Shown: positions 56,698 through 64,000 of the stretch, piece by piece | Layout of the letters: each line of letters starts with the position of its first letter | How positions within the stretch are numbered: position 1 is the stretch's first letter | Assembly: GCF_000307165.1 (NCBI RefSeq) | Contig: NC_018704.1 | Span: 1,612,001 to 1,676,000, forward strand | Reading direction: 5' to 3' | DNA: 64,000 nucleotides | From: Amphibacillus xylanus NBRC 15112 | Lineage (GTDB): Bacteria > Bacillota > Bacilli > Bacillales > Amphibacillaceae | The notes under the pieces: model-generated | The model's input: only the letters and a program-made list of their open reading frames with translations | What the model was told of the DNA's origin: nothing | Databases searched by the model: none | Position numbers and translations under genes: made by a program

Positions 56698-58446
56698 TTA
56701 ATTAATACCTGCGATTGCTTCTCTATCTTTATATTGGATTTCATAAATTCGTTGATATGGTCCACCATTTTCAATTAATTGATCGTGTGTTCCTCTTTCG
56801 ACAATCTTTCCTTCATCTAAGACTAAAATTTCATCAGCATGCTTTAATGAAGATATACGGTGTGCAATAATAAAAGTCGTTCTATCGTTCATGACCTCTT
56901 TAAGAGCTAGTTGAATACGTTGCTCTGTTTCCATATCAACAGCTGACGTTGCATCATCTAAGACTAAGATAGTCGGATCAATTAATAGCGCTCGCGCGAT
57001 TGAAATCCGTTGTCTTTGGCCACCTGAAAGTCCCATACCACGCTCTCCAAGCATCGTATCATAACCTCTAGGCATTTCCATGATAAAATCGTGTGCTTGA
57101 GCTCGTTTTGCTGCTTCAATAATTTCTTCCATCGTTGCATGCGGATTACCAAATGCAATATTATCTTTAATCGTTGTTGAGAATAGGAAAGCCTCTTGGA
57201 ATACGTACCCAATTTGCTTACGGATAAATGATAATGGATAATCCGTAGTCGGTCTTCCATCTAAATAAACAACACCTTCTGAAGGCTGATAGAATCTTGC
57301 CAACAATTGTGTAATACTCGTCTTCCCAGATCCAGTCGCACCGATCAAACCAACAATTTTCCCTGCAGGGACCTCGAAGTTAAGATTCTTAAGTGCTTCG
57401 TCATCATCTTCATAGTATCTTAATGTGACATCCTTAAATTCTACATGACCTTCAAGTTTATCAACTTTAACAGTATCCTCTTGATCTGTCACTGTTTCTT
57501 CTTGTTCAAGAATCTCTAACAATCGTTCTCCAGAAGCTTTTGCTTGAGAAAATTGGTTTACAATGAAACCTAAAAACATCAATGGCCCAATAATATAACT
57601 AACTAAACTGAAGAATGCAACTAGTTCACCTAATTGAAGTTTTCCTTCAATTACTAACCATCCACCAAAGATTAATAACGATACCATCGCAATATTTCCG
57701 ATTAGCTCCATTAATGGGAAGTATTTAGCCCAAATGCCTGCTGTTTCAATGTTCACTTCTCGATATTTTTTATTATCGACAGTAAAGCGATTAATCTCAA
57801 AATCTTCTTTAGATAATGATTTAACTGTATTCATTCCACTAACGTTTTCTTGAATCCGTGTGTTCAAATTACCTAAAGATTTACGGACACTTCGGAATGC
57901 AGGGTGTACTCTTTGATCAAACCTCTTTACGACAACAATTAAAAACGGCATAACAGCCATTGTTAATAGCGCAAGTGGAATTGAGTAATAAAACATAACA
58001 AATAAACTTGTTACAATTAAGAATACAACACGAACAAGTTCTTTAAGACCTGCCGCTAAGAAAAACTTAAACCCTTCGACATCCATTGTGAGTCGTGACA
58101 TCGTGTCACCTGTACGAGCATTATCATAATAAGTGAAAGATAGGCGTTGAAGCTTTTTGTATAAGCTATCACGCAATAAGTAAACTGATTTAATGCCAAA
58201 TAAGTCACCTAAATATTGCTGCGCGAAGTTCGTAATACCTTTAATAATCATTAGTATAATAAAGCCTATTGATAAGATTGGGATTAAATTATAATTCCCC
58301 GCTGTAATGACCTCATCAATTGTTAATTGCAAGACCATTGGATAAATTACTGTAATTCCAGTAACAATTAACACAAAAAATATTGACGCAATAAAGTACT
58401 TTTTATATGGCCAATAGTATTGCTTCAATTTTTTAAAAGTTTCCAT
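56698..58446 (-). CDS. ABC exporter subunit, heterodimer partner A
   Basis: 582 residues: six-helix exporter domain (about 15-310) and ATPase with Walker A GATGSGKTS, signature LSGGQRQRISIARAL and Walker B ILVLDDATSAVD, in which the catalytic Glu is an Asp. The degenerate site therefore pairs this Walker B with the divergent LSAGE signature of the partner, the usual asymmetry of heterodimeric exporters. First gene of a two-gene operon. Confidence 0.92.
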   Translation of the reverse strand: METFKKLKQYYWPYKKYFIASIFFVLIVTGITVIYPMVLQLTIDEVITAGNYNLIPILSIGFIILMIIKGITNFAQQYLGDLFGIKSVYLLRDSLYKKLQRLSFTYYDNARTGDTMSRLTMDVEGFKFFLAAGLKELVRVVFLIVTSLFVMFYYSIPLALLTMAVMPFLIVVVKRFDQRVHPAFRSVRKSLGNLNTRIQENVSGMNTVKSLSKEDFEINRFTVDNKKYREVNIETAGIWAKYFPLMELIGNIAMVSLLIFGGWLVIEGKLQLGELVAFFSLVSYIIGPLMFLGFIVNQFSQAKASGERLLEILEQEETVTDQEDTVKVDKLEGHVEFKDVTLRYYEDDDEALKNLNFEVPAGKIVGLIGATGSGKTSITQLLARFYQPSEGVVYLDGRPTTDYPLSFIRKQIGYVFQEAFLFSTTIKDNIAFGNPHATMEEIIEAAKRAQAHDFIMEMPRGYDTMLGERGMGLSGGQRQRISIARALLIDPTILVLDDATSAVDMETEQRIQLALKEVMNDRTTFIIAHRISSLKHADEILVLDEGKIVERGTHDQLIENGGPYQRIYEIQYKDREAIAGIN

Positions 58447-58711
58447 TTTGCTCCCCTCCCCAATTTCTCTTTTTCATAACTATTAATATATCGAGTTACG
58501 AAATAAATTGCTAGCCATTTCGCTTAGTTTAAGTTATATTTTTATAAAATCCGCCTTAAGGCTGAAGTTGTAGTTAATAAAATGTCCAATAGCGTTAATT
58601 ACTTATCTTAGTAGACTTTTTAAGCTTGTTAGTTTTTTAATAACAGGCATCTAATTTATTGAATTCAGAGCTAAGATGCGTTATTGTTTCCATATGAAAG
58701 GAGTGTTTATT

Positions 58712-59533
58712 ATGTCTCTTAATTTTACTTCAATGCTCGATGTCATAATTGGTACTGGACTTCGCGTTTTGATACTAATCGTAGCCTATATTGTGACAAG
58801 AACATTAGGTAATAAGCTGATTACAAAACTGTTGCACAATTCTACAAACAGACATAATTTATCCAAATCACGGTTACTAACATTGGAAAAATTAATCCTA
58901 AATATTTTTTCTTATGTATTATTATTTTTATTTATTTCAATGTTGTTCTCAATCTTCAAGGTTCCAATCGGACCACTCATCGCATCCGCCGGTGTACTTG
59001 GCTTAGCAATTGGATTCGGTGCCCAAGGATTAGTGAGTGATGTTGTGACTGGTTTCTTTATTTTATTAGAAAGACAAATTGAGGTCGGTGAATATATAAC
59101 AGTTGCAGGCTACAGTGGTATTGTTGAAGAGATCGGCTTACGTACGACAAAACTCCGAAGTTTTGATGGGACATTAAATTTTATTCCCAATCGCCATATA
59201 GAAAGTGTTAGTAATCACTCACGTGGTACAATGCGTGCACTAGTAGACATTCATATTAATTATGAATCTGACCTTGATCAAACACTTAGTATACTAGACA
59301 CCGTGTGTAAACAATTTCAAGCTGATCAACGATTTGTAGAAGGACCAAATGTGCTAGGCGTTAATCAGTTAGGCGAAAGAAATATAACGATTAGAATTGT
59401 CGGCCAAACTAAGAATATGGAACAATGGAGTGCAGAGCGAGATATTAGAAAAGCTGTCAAGTTAGCATTAACTAAGGATAAAATCAAAAATCCTTATCCA
59501 CAGCAAACAACACGAATTATTAAAGACAATTAA
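58712..59533 (+). CDS. MscS-family mechanosensitive channel
   Basis: 273 residues: three membrane helices (about 15-35, 70-90, 95-115), then the pore-lining TM3 signature GLAIGFGAQGLVSDVVTGFFILLERQIEVGEYI and a cytoplasmic vestibule domain. It opens under membrane tension to relieve osmotic pressure. Close in size to YkuT. The ATG at 58712 follows AAAGGAGTGTTTATT. Confidence 0.93.
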   Translation: MSLNFTSMLDVIIGTGLRVLILIVAYIVTRTLGNKLITKLLHNSTNRHNLSKSRLLTLEKLILNIFSYVLLFLFISMLFSIFKVPIGPLIASAGVLGLAIGFGAQGLVSDVVTGFFILLERQIEVGEYITVAGYSGIVEEIGLRTTKLRSFDGTLNFIPNRHIESVSNHSRGTMRALVDIHINYESDLDQTLSILDTVCKQFQADQRFVEGPNVLGVNQLGERNITIRIVGQTKNMEQWSAERDIRKAVKLALTKDKIKNPYPQQTTRIIKDN

Positions 59534-59542
59534 TTGGCGACA

Positions 59543-59580
59543 ATACGAGACTGATACGTTTATTTTGATCAGTCTCGTAT
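59543..59580 (+). terminator. Terminator after the mscS-like gene
   Basis: Perfect 13-bp stem ATACGAGACTGAT (59543-59555) / ATCAGTCTCGTAT (59568-59580). The T tail is poor. Confidence 0.7.
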
Positions 59581-59622
59581 AATGTTTAAGCTAACCAAAA
59601 AATTCAATTCAAAATAAAAAAA

Positions 59623-59641
59623 CAGGAAAGCTTGTCTCCTG
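59623..59641 (-). terminator. Terminator after the darB-like gene
   Basis: Stem CAGGA (59623-59627) / TCCTG (59637-59641) with AAAG/CTTG inner pairing, followed on the minus strand by a TTTTTTTATTTTG run. Confidence 0.7.
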
Positions 59642-59681
59642 CTTTAATTTGCTATCATTCATATATATAGCAATTTCTTAT

Positions 59682-60155
59682 TCAGATTAGATCTTGTAGT
59701 TTAATTAGTTCATCTTTCTTCACGTGAAGAAACCTGTTTAATTGTTTTAATACTGCTCTTCTTGTTACTATACCATCAAAATATTGATCCTCATCTACGA
59801 TACAAATAAACGCATGATCAATCAGGGCTTTTAGACATGAAAGTAAGTCTGCTGATTTATGTAAGCATGGTACATTCGTTTGCATAGCATTTTCAACTGT
59901 AGTTGTAGACAAGTTTTCTATCTCAAACCGTTCTAGGCCAAGAATTTCATTTAATATAATACTTTTTCCAATAATCCCTTTAAATCTATATTTTGAATCT
60001 AAGACTGGCACGGCCGAATATCCAGACTTCACTAATATTAACAAAGCATGCTCTAATGGGTTATTCAATTGAACATGTGCCACTTTTTCAGAAGAAATCA
60101 TTAAATCCTCAGCAGTCAAATTATATAAGAGATGATCATTTTTAGTCAGTTTCAT
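59682..60155 (-). CDS. darB: DarB/CbpB (YkuL)-like CBS-domain c-di-AMP receptor
   Basis: 157 residues made of a tandem CBS pair (AEDLMISSEKVAHVQLNNPLEHALLILVKSGYSAVPV; VENAMQTNVPCLHKSADLLSCL). It resembles YkuL, which binds c-di-AMP and in B. subtilis controls Rel and pyruvate carboxylase. The two genes flanking it here (mscS-like, ykyB) belong to the same chromosomal neighbourhood. Ligand binding not shown. Confidence 0.85.
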   Translation of the reverse strand: MKLTKNDHLLYNLTAEDLMISSEKVAHVQLNNPLEHALLILVKSGYSAVPVLDSKYRFKGIIGKSIILNEILGLERFEIENLSTTTVENAMQTNVPCLHKSADLLSCLKALIDHAFICIVDEDQYFDGIVTRRAVLKQLNRFLHVKKDELIKLQDLI

Positions 60156-60358
60156 ACTTCACTCCCCTTGTCTAACAAATATGACAGCGCTCATGCGTCA
60201 CTCTATCTATTAGTCTACCATAAAAAAGCAGTTTAGCGAAATGAAATCAGTTATAGAGCTTTCTAGTCCGCTTGATAAAAGAGATGTAGTTAAAAACCAT
60301 TTTTCATGCTAAAATAGTTTTATATTGACATTTTTTTAGTGAAAGGAGGTAAAATATT

Positions 60359-60817
60359 ATGAGTGAAGAAATTAAAGAAATTGCCAAAGCATTGTTCGTA
60401 ATTAATCGTCATGCAAAAACAGCGCTTGAACCTGAAGAACTCTATTCAATGAAGAAACAAGCAATCGAAAAACTATTGACAGAGAAACAGGCAAAAAAAA
60501 TTGGTTTGCATTTTTCAAGGCAACCAAAGTTAAGTAAACAACATTCTACGTTACTTGTTCAAGTAGATAATTATTTCTTTCATATCCCCCCAAAAAAGCA
60601 GGACTTTAAGAATCAAAAGCACTTAGGTGATTTAGACCAAAGTTATCGTAACCCTAAAACGGTTATGTCCCTAAGAGAAGCAAAGAGGATTATTTGCAAA
60701 TATTTAGACGTCCCCTTTGAACGACAAAAACAGGGACATCCTAAAACGACCTACTACACACCATCATTATTAGGTAGATGGAATTATTCATACTACGATA
60801 ACAAGAAACGTAGATGA
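60359..60817 (+). CDS. ykyB: YkyB family protein
   Basis: 152 residues matching YkyB (EIAKALFVINRHAKTALEPEELYSMKKQAIEKLL; SREAKRIICKYLD). Function unknown. The ATG follows AAAGGAGGTAAAATATT. Divergent from darB. Confidence 0.9.
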   Translation: MSEEIKEIAKALFVINRHAKTALEPEELYSMKKQAIEKLLTEKQAKKIGLHFSRQPKLSKQHSTLLVQVDNYFFHIPPKKQDFKNQKHLGDLDQSYRNPKTVMSLREAKRIICKYLDVPFERQKQGHPKTTYYTPSLLGRWNYSYYDNKKRR

Positions 60818-60827
60818 GCTATAAAAT

Positions 60828-61133
60828 TCAAGTCTGTTTCCGTATTATTTTTTTGAATAATAATTGAATCGTTAAATAACTTCCTATTAAACAAAGTAGA
60901 TACATGTATATTAAGTGATTAGTTTGGATGATCTGATCTTTTGTTATTAAAAAAATAATTAGGAAAGCTGTAAGATAGCTTAGCAAATTATAGCATCGAT
61001 ATTTAATGAGAACAAAAATAACCCTTCGCATAATTAAATACAGCAGTAAATAGCAAACTGTGAGAATTGTTAATAGAATCATTTTGTCTGTAAAGCCGAT
61101 GATAATTAACTTTTGATATATCGTTTCAAACAT
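60828..61133 (-). CDS. Small membrane protein, unrecognised
   Basis: 101 residues with three to four hydrophobic segments (MILLTILTVCYLLLYLI; LLSYLTAFLIIFLI; HLIYMYLLCLIGSYLTIQLLF) and a basic tail (KKIIRKQT). The ATG at 61133 (MFETIYQKL) follows AAGGGGGTAGGGCAA. I do not recognise the family. It lies between ykyB (convergent) and the split spo0E-like gene. Confidence 0.55.
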   Translation of the reverse strand: MFETIYQKLIIIGFTDKMILLTILTVCYLLLYLIMRRVIFVLIKYRCYNLLSYLTAFLIIFLITKDQIIQTNHLIYMYLLCLIGSYLTIQLLFKKIIRKQT

Positions 61134-61188
61134 TTGCCCTACCCCCTTAAGATTCATCATTACCAATCTTCATGACATACATACATAA

Positions 61189-61230
61189 ATTAAAGAGCAG
61201 GGTATCAAAATTGATACCCTGCTCTTTAAT
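61189..61230 (-). terminator. Terminator of the original spo0E-like gene
   Basis: 20-bp near-perfect stem (61189-61208 with 61211-61230; core AGAGCAGGGTATC) overlapping the original stop codon of the spo0E-like gene at 61226-61228. It is now separated from the promoter-proximal part of the gene by the IS21 element. Confidence 0.85.
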
Positions 61231-61266
61231 TATTTAATGTTTTTATTTTATCATACTCATTTAGTA
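61226..61266 (-). pseudogene. 3' fragment of the spo0E-like gene
   Basis: Read on the minus strand from the IS boundary: CTA AAT GAG TAT GAT AAA and so on, encoding LNEYDKIKTLNN and stop. This is the usual Spo0E-family ending (LDxLLNEYxKLK). It joins in frame to the 5' fragment across the 5-bp duplication TAGTA, so the ancestral protein had 53 residues. Confidence 0.8.
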
Positions 61267-61353
61267 TATAAATGATAGCTTAAGAATGTACAGAAATGAT
61301 TAGATAAGCATGTACAGTTTCGTTCGGTTATTGCATAATATTCTGGGGTGAAT

Positions 61354-62646
61354 ATGATGCATATAAAAATTGATGTAAATACCGAAATAGAAATAAAAGA
61401 GCTTACAGACTTACCAAAATTAAAATTATTTATGGAGAGTCTGAACATGAAAATTAATAAAAGTAAATTAGCGAGAGATCTGAATGTTGATCGTAGAACA
61501 ATCGATAAATACTTAAACGGTTTTCAACCAAGTCATACAAGGAAAAGAAAGTCGAAAATCGATGATTTTTATGATGTTATCAAATTGCTTCTCTCAGATG
61601 AATCACCACAGAAGTTTTACTATAAGCGAATACTTTGGCAGTATTTAAAAGATAATCATGGACTAGACTGTGCGGATTCTAGTTTCAGAGCGTATATTTC
61701 GAGAAAGCCCGAATTCCAACAATACTTTGATTCTCATAAAGGGAGATCAGACAACCAGGAAACCATCCGCTTTGAAACTCCTCCGGCTGAACAAGCTCAA
61801 GTCGATTGGAAAGAAAACATAAAGTACATCACTAGAGATGGGGAAATATTGTATGTGAATGTTTGTGTATTTCTTCTATCTTACTCGCGATTCCGGACTT
61901 ACCTATTGTCGATTTCTAAATCACAAAGTGTGCTATTATCTTTCCTTACGGAAAGTTTCGAATCTATCGGTGGTGTGCCTAAAACTCTTTTAGTAGATAA
62001 TATGAAAACAGTTATGGATGAGCCAAGAACGGCTTATCACCCAGGTAAAGTGAATGAGCGATTTTATCAATTCGCGAAAGATTGTGGGTTTGAAGTTAGG
62101 CCTTGTATAGCAGGAAGACCACGAACAAAAGCTAAAGTAGAAGCACCTATGAAGCTATTAGATGAGATTCATGCCTATCAAGGGAAATTTAATTATGAGG
62201 AATTACACTCTTTTGTACAGGAACTAAGCAATCGAGTAAACAGTCAATATCATCAAGGAACAGGTAAAATACCGATATTACATCTTAAAAAAGAAAGAAA
62301 CCTCTTAAACCCATTACCACATAGGAAAATAAGAGATTTCTATAAGATAGATCACATACCTGTAAAAGTAAACACTTCCAATATGGTTTCATTTAAGTCC
62401 AATTTGTATTCTGTACCACCAGGATACGTTGGTAAAACCGTAGGTTTACAGGTATACGATAATAAAATTCATGTTTATTATAACACGGATTTAATTGCGG
62501 AACATCCCATAAGTAATCAAAAGATGAACTTCAAAGAAACACATTATATTGAAAGTTTATCCAAGCAACTTCACTATAAGGATGACATTGAAGAACTAGC
62601 AATAAGAAATTTATCCGCAATTAGTGAGGTGTATAAAAATGAATAG
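61354..62646 (+). CDS. istA: IstA, IS21-family DDE transposase
   Basis: About 430 residues. N-terminal HTH (SKLARDLNVDRRTIDKYLNG), DDE catalytic core with D in QVDWKE, D in LVDNMKTV and E in KAKVEAPMKLLDE, and a C-terminal beta domain (HIPVKVNTSNMVSFKSNLY). The start is one of GTG 61348, ATG 61354 or ATG 61357 after TGGGGTG; I use 61354. Eight bases overlap istB. Confidence 0.95.
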   Translation: MMHIKIDVNTEIEIKELTDLPKLKLFMESLNMKINKSKLARDLNVDRRTIDKYLNGFQPSHTRKRKSKIDDFYDVIKLLLSDESPQKFYYKRILWQYLKDNHGLDCADSSFRAYISRKPEFQQYFDSHKGRSDNQETIRFETPPAEQAQVDWKENIKYITRDGEILYVNVCVFLLSYSRFRTYLLSISKSQSVLLSFLTESFESIGGVPKTLLVDNMKTVMDEPRTAYHPGKVNERFYQFAKDCGFEVRPCIAGRPRTKAKVEAPMKLLDEIHAYQGKFNYEELHSFVQELSNRVNSQYHQGTGKIPILHLKKERNLLNPLPHRKIRDFYKIDHIPVKVNTSNMVSFKSNLYSVPPGYVGKTVGLQVYDNKIHVYYNTDLIAEHPISNQKMNFKETHYIESLSKQLHYKDDIEELAIRNLSAISEVYKNE

Positions 62647-63394
62647 TAGCTATACGAAACTTATGGAAAATCTAAAATACCTAAAATTAAATCAAATGAT
62701 GATTCATTTAGATGAAACAATCGATTTTATGAACAACAATGATTTATCTTTTGTAGATGCCCTCATTAAATTAACGGATTATGAGATTGATATGAAAGAA
62801 TTTAATATGATTAAATCGATGGTAAAAGTGGCAGCCTTCCCGCATTTAAAGGAAATAAAAGACTTTGATTTCTCCTTTCAACCATCGATTAACAAAGAAC
62901 AAATACTAGATTTTACATCGCTACGTTTTATTGAACAAAAGGAAAACATCGTCTTTTTAGGCTCAAGTGGAGTAGGTAAAACCCATTTAGCAACATCGAT
63001 AGGAATCGCAGCAGCAAAGAAGAGAAACAGTACGTATTTTATTAAGTGCAATGACTTAATATTAAACTTAAAGAAAGCGAAACTTGAAAACCGATTAGAA
63101 ACACGCTTAAAACATTACGCAAGATATAAATTACTCATCATCGATGAAATCGGTTATCTTCCAATTGATGAAGATGACGCAAAGCTCTTCTTTCAATTAA
63201 TTGATATGCGTTATGAAAAGAAAAGCACCATCTTTACAACGAATGCGAGCTTTAAATCATGGGGCGAAATTTTTCAAGATCCTAGACTAGCAAATGCCAT
63301 TTTGGATAGGATTCTTCACCATGCGACGGTTGTTAATATTGTAGGAGATTCTTATCGTCTCAAAGATCATATTCAAACGGAGAATAAGTCGTAA
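62639..63394 (+). CDS. istB: IstB, IS21-family AAA+ ATPase helper
   Basis: 251 residues. Walker A LGSSGVGKTHLA, Walker B LLIIDEIGYLP, sensor FTTNASFKSW, then DRILHHATVVNI. It stimulates transposition with IstA. The ATG at 62639 follows GAGGTG and overlaps the istA end. Intact. Confidence 0.95.
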   Translation: MNSSYTKLMENLKYLKLNQMMIHLDETIDFMNNNDLSFVDALIKLTDYEIDMKEFNMIKSMVKVAAFPHLKEIKDFDFSFQPSINKEQILDFTSLRFIEQKENIVFLGSSGVGKTHLATSIGIAAAKKRNSTYFIKCNDLILNLKKAKLENRLETRLKHYARYKLLIIDEIGYLPIDEDDAKLFFQLIDMRYEKKSTIFTTNASFKSWGEIFQDPRLANAILDRILHHATVVNIVGDSYRLKDHIQTENKS

Positions 63395-63461
63395 GTTCAT
63401 AAAGCTATTAGGTATGGCTTCCGCCATACTCAATAGCCCAAACTTGTACATCGTTAAACAA

Positions 63462-63620
63462 TCAAAAGTGAGCATTCTTATCTTGACATTTATATAGTAA
63501 ACCATCTAACTCTCGACTAATCTCAATGGACTCTTTGCTAGAAAACCCTTTTTCTATAGCAACCTCGATCATACTACGACGCAAATTTTCAATTCTAAAT
63601 AGCAAATCTGTTGCATTCAA
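63462..63620 (-). pseudogene. spo0E-like aspartyl-phosphatase gene, 5' part, fused to the IS21 end
   Basis: TTG start at 63620, eight bases after GGAGG. The 52-residue reading begins MNATDLLFRIENLRRSMIEV and carries the family signature SRELDGLL (S-x-x-x-D motif). The final residues YKCQDKNAHF come from the IS21 right end, replacing the native LNEYDKIKTLNN. Spo0E-type proteins dephosphorylate Spo0A~P; helix 1 and the catalytic motif survive, so activity may be reduced but not abolished. Confidence 0.8.
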
Positions 63621-63857
63621 TCGAGTGACCTCCATTCTCTTCTTTCGAAATTATTGTAACATAATTATCATAAAAATGCTGATATAACACTTGCTTGTAT
63701 TATATAAAATTACCTCTAGATATGATAAACTAAACATAAGATTAATAAATTTCTGAAATTTCCTTGATTTTTAGGTTAGAAATCTATTTAACAACTTTTT
63801 ATCCTTTTTGTCTAGCGAATTTTACTTTTTAGAAATACACGAAGGGTTTGTTTTATC

Positions 63858-64000
63858 ATGAAGCGAAAACGGCGTCTAAATATGTTGTCAGTAACGATCT
63901 CAGTCATCATAATTTTAACATGTTATTATACTTTTACTTTTTCTCAAGTTATCGGTCAGAGTATGTCACCAACAATTAAACATGAACAATGGATTGTTTC
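63858..64000 (+). CDS. Type I signal peptidase, 5' part
   Basis: Only the first 47 residues are inside the window. Basic N-terminus, membrane helix (MLSVTISVIIILTCYYTFTF), then VIGQSMSPTIKHEQWIV, which holds the catalytic serine box (GxSMxPT). The catalytic lysine is beyond the edge. It cleaves secreted-protein signal peptides on the outer face of the membrane. The ATG at 63858 follows GAAGGGTTTGTTTTATC. Confidence 0.9.
   Translation, partial: MKRKRRLNMLSVTISVIIILTCYYTFTFSQVIGQSMSPTIKHEQWIV

Larger units (their letters stand above)
61267..63494 (+). mobile_element. IS21-family insertion element, complete (2228 bp)
   Basis: Bounded by long imperfect inverted repeats of about 60 bases (left starts TATAAATGATAGCTTAAGAA; right inward TATAAATGTCAAGATAAGAA; shared TAAGAATG, TGATT, ATGTACA). 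Flanked by a 5-bp target duplication TAGTA (61262-61266, 63495-63499). It contains istA and istB with all motifs. Multiple repeats near each end are typical for IS21. The insertion splits a spo0E-like gene. Confidence 0.9.

Noticed and set aside
61267-61346. Possible 8-bp duplication for the IS21 element using TATATAAATG as the end
   Set aside because: With that boundary no duplication is found; shifting two bases inward gives a clean 5-bp TAGTA repeat and restores the spo0E frame.
63287-63505. 72-residue minus-strand open frame over the istB end and IS21 right end
   Set aside because: It overlaps istB on the other strand; the Spo0E reading in a different frame explains this segment better.

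Overview
The window is a low-GC, endospore-forming member of the Bacillaceae. Gene order follows the Bacillus subtilis ileS-dcw, ylb, yla/ykt, pdh and yku/yky regions. Sporulation genes are present throughout: sigE, sigG, spoIIGA, spoVD, spoVE, ylbJ, a gerR/rsfA-like regulator, ylmC/ymxH, csfG and a spo0E-like gene. No cytochrome (cta) genes lie next to the ylb block, where B. subtilis has them. This would suit a poorly respiring genus such as Amphibacillus, but that is only an inference; the sequence does not name the species.

Layout. 1-404: T-box leader and promoter of ileS, whose coding region lies beyond the window's left edge. 405-4416: divIVA-ylmH-ylmG-sepF-ylmE-ylmD-ylmC on the minus strand. 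4520-5073: a non-autonomous ISL3-like element. 5079-7665: sigG, sigE, spoIIGA. 7800-8029: a second short copy of the element. 8112-13375: ftsZ, ftsA, sbp, ylxX, ylxW, divIB. 13587-15716: a third copy of the element. It carries the tail of an ISL3 transposase and is itself interrupted by a complete IS110-family element with a recognisable bridge (guide) RNA. 15760-18132: an ABC exporter in the place where murG and murB usually lie. 18429-30932: spoVE, murD, mraY, murF, murE, spoVD, pbpB, ftsL, rsmH, mraZ. 31129-40284: the ylb block (DUF3397, gerR-like, rpmF, ylbN, tmcAL, ylbL, ylbJ, coaD, rsmD, csfG RNA, ylbG, ylbF, ylbD, a CBS protein). 40502-44972: an AI-2E family permease, ylaN, a small membrane protein, ylaI, suhB-like, yktA, polysaccharide deacetylase. 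45067-49863: pdhABCD. 50369-54719: ykyA, def, a 25-residue cationic peptide ORF, rpoY, rnjA, ktrC. 54848-60817: heterodimeric ABC exporter, MscS channel, darB-like CBS protein, ykyB. 60828-64000: a small membrane protein, an IS21-family element inserted in a spo0E-like gene, and the start of a type I signal peptidase gene.

How the genes fit together. Most of the left half makes the cell wall precursor and the septum (Mur enzymes, MraY, FtsZ/FtsA/SepF/DivIVA/DivIB/FtsL/PBP) and then redirects that machinery in sporulation (sigE, sigG, SpoVD, SpoVE). The right half is central metabolism (pyruvate dehydrogenase), RNA turnover (RNase J1, RpoY), potassium and osmotic control (KtrC, MscS, DarB-like) and sporulation helpers. 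The most informative mobile-DNA events can be read to the base: three ISL3-type insertions (two exact 8-bp duplications, one imperfect), an IS110 element in a palindromic repeat with guide RNA matching its own ends, and an IS21 element whose 5-bp duplication splits a spo0E-like gene. No CRISPR array, tRNA or rRNA gene was found.
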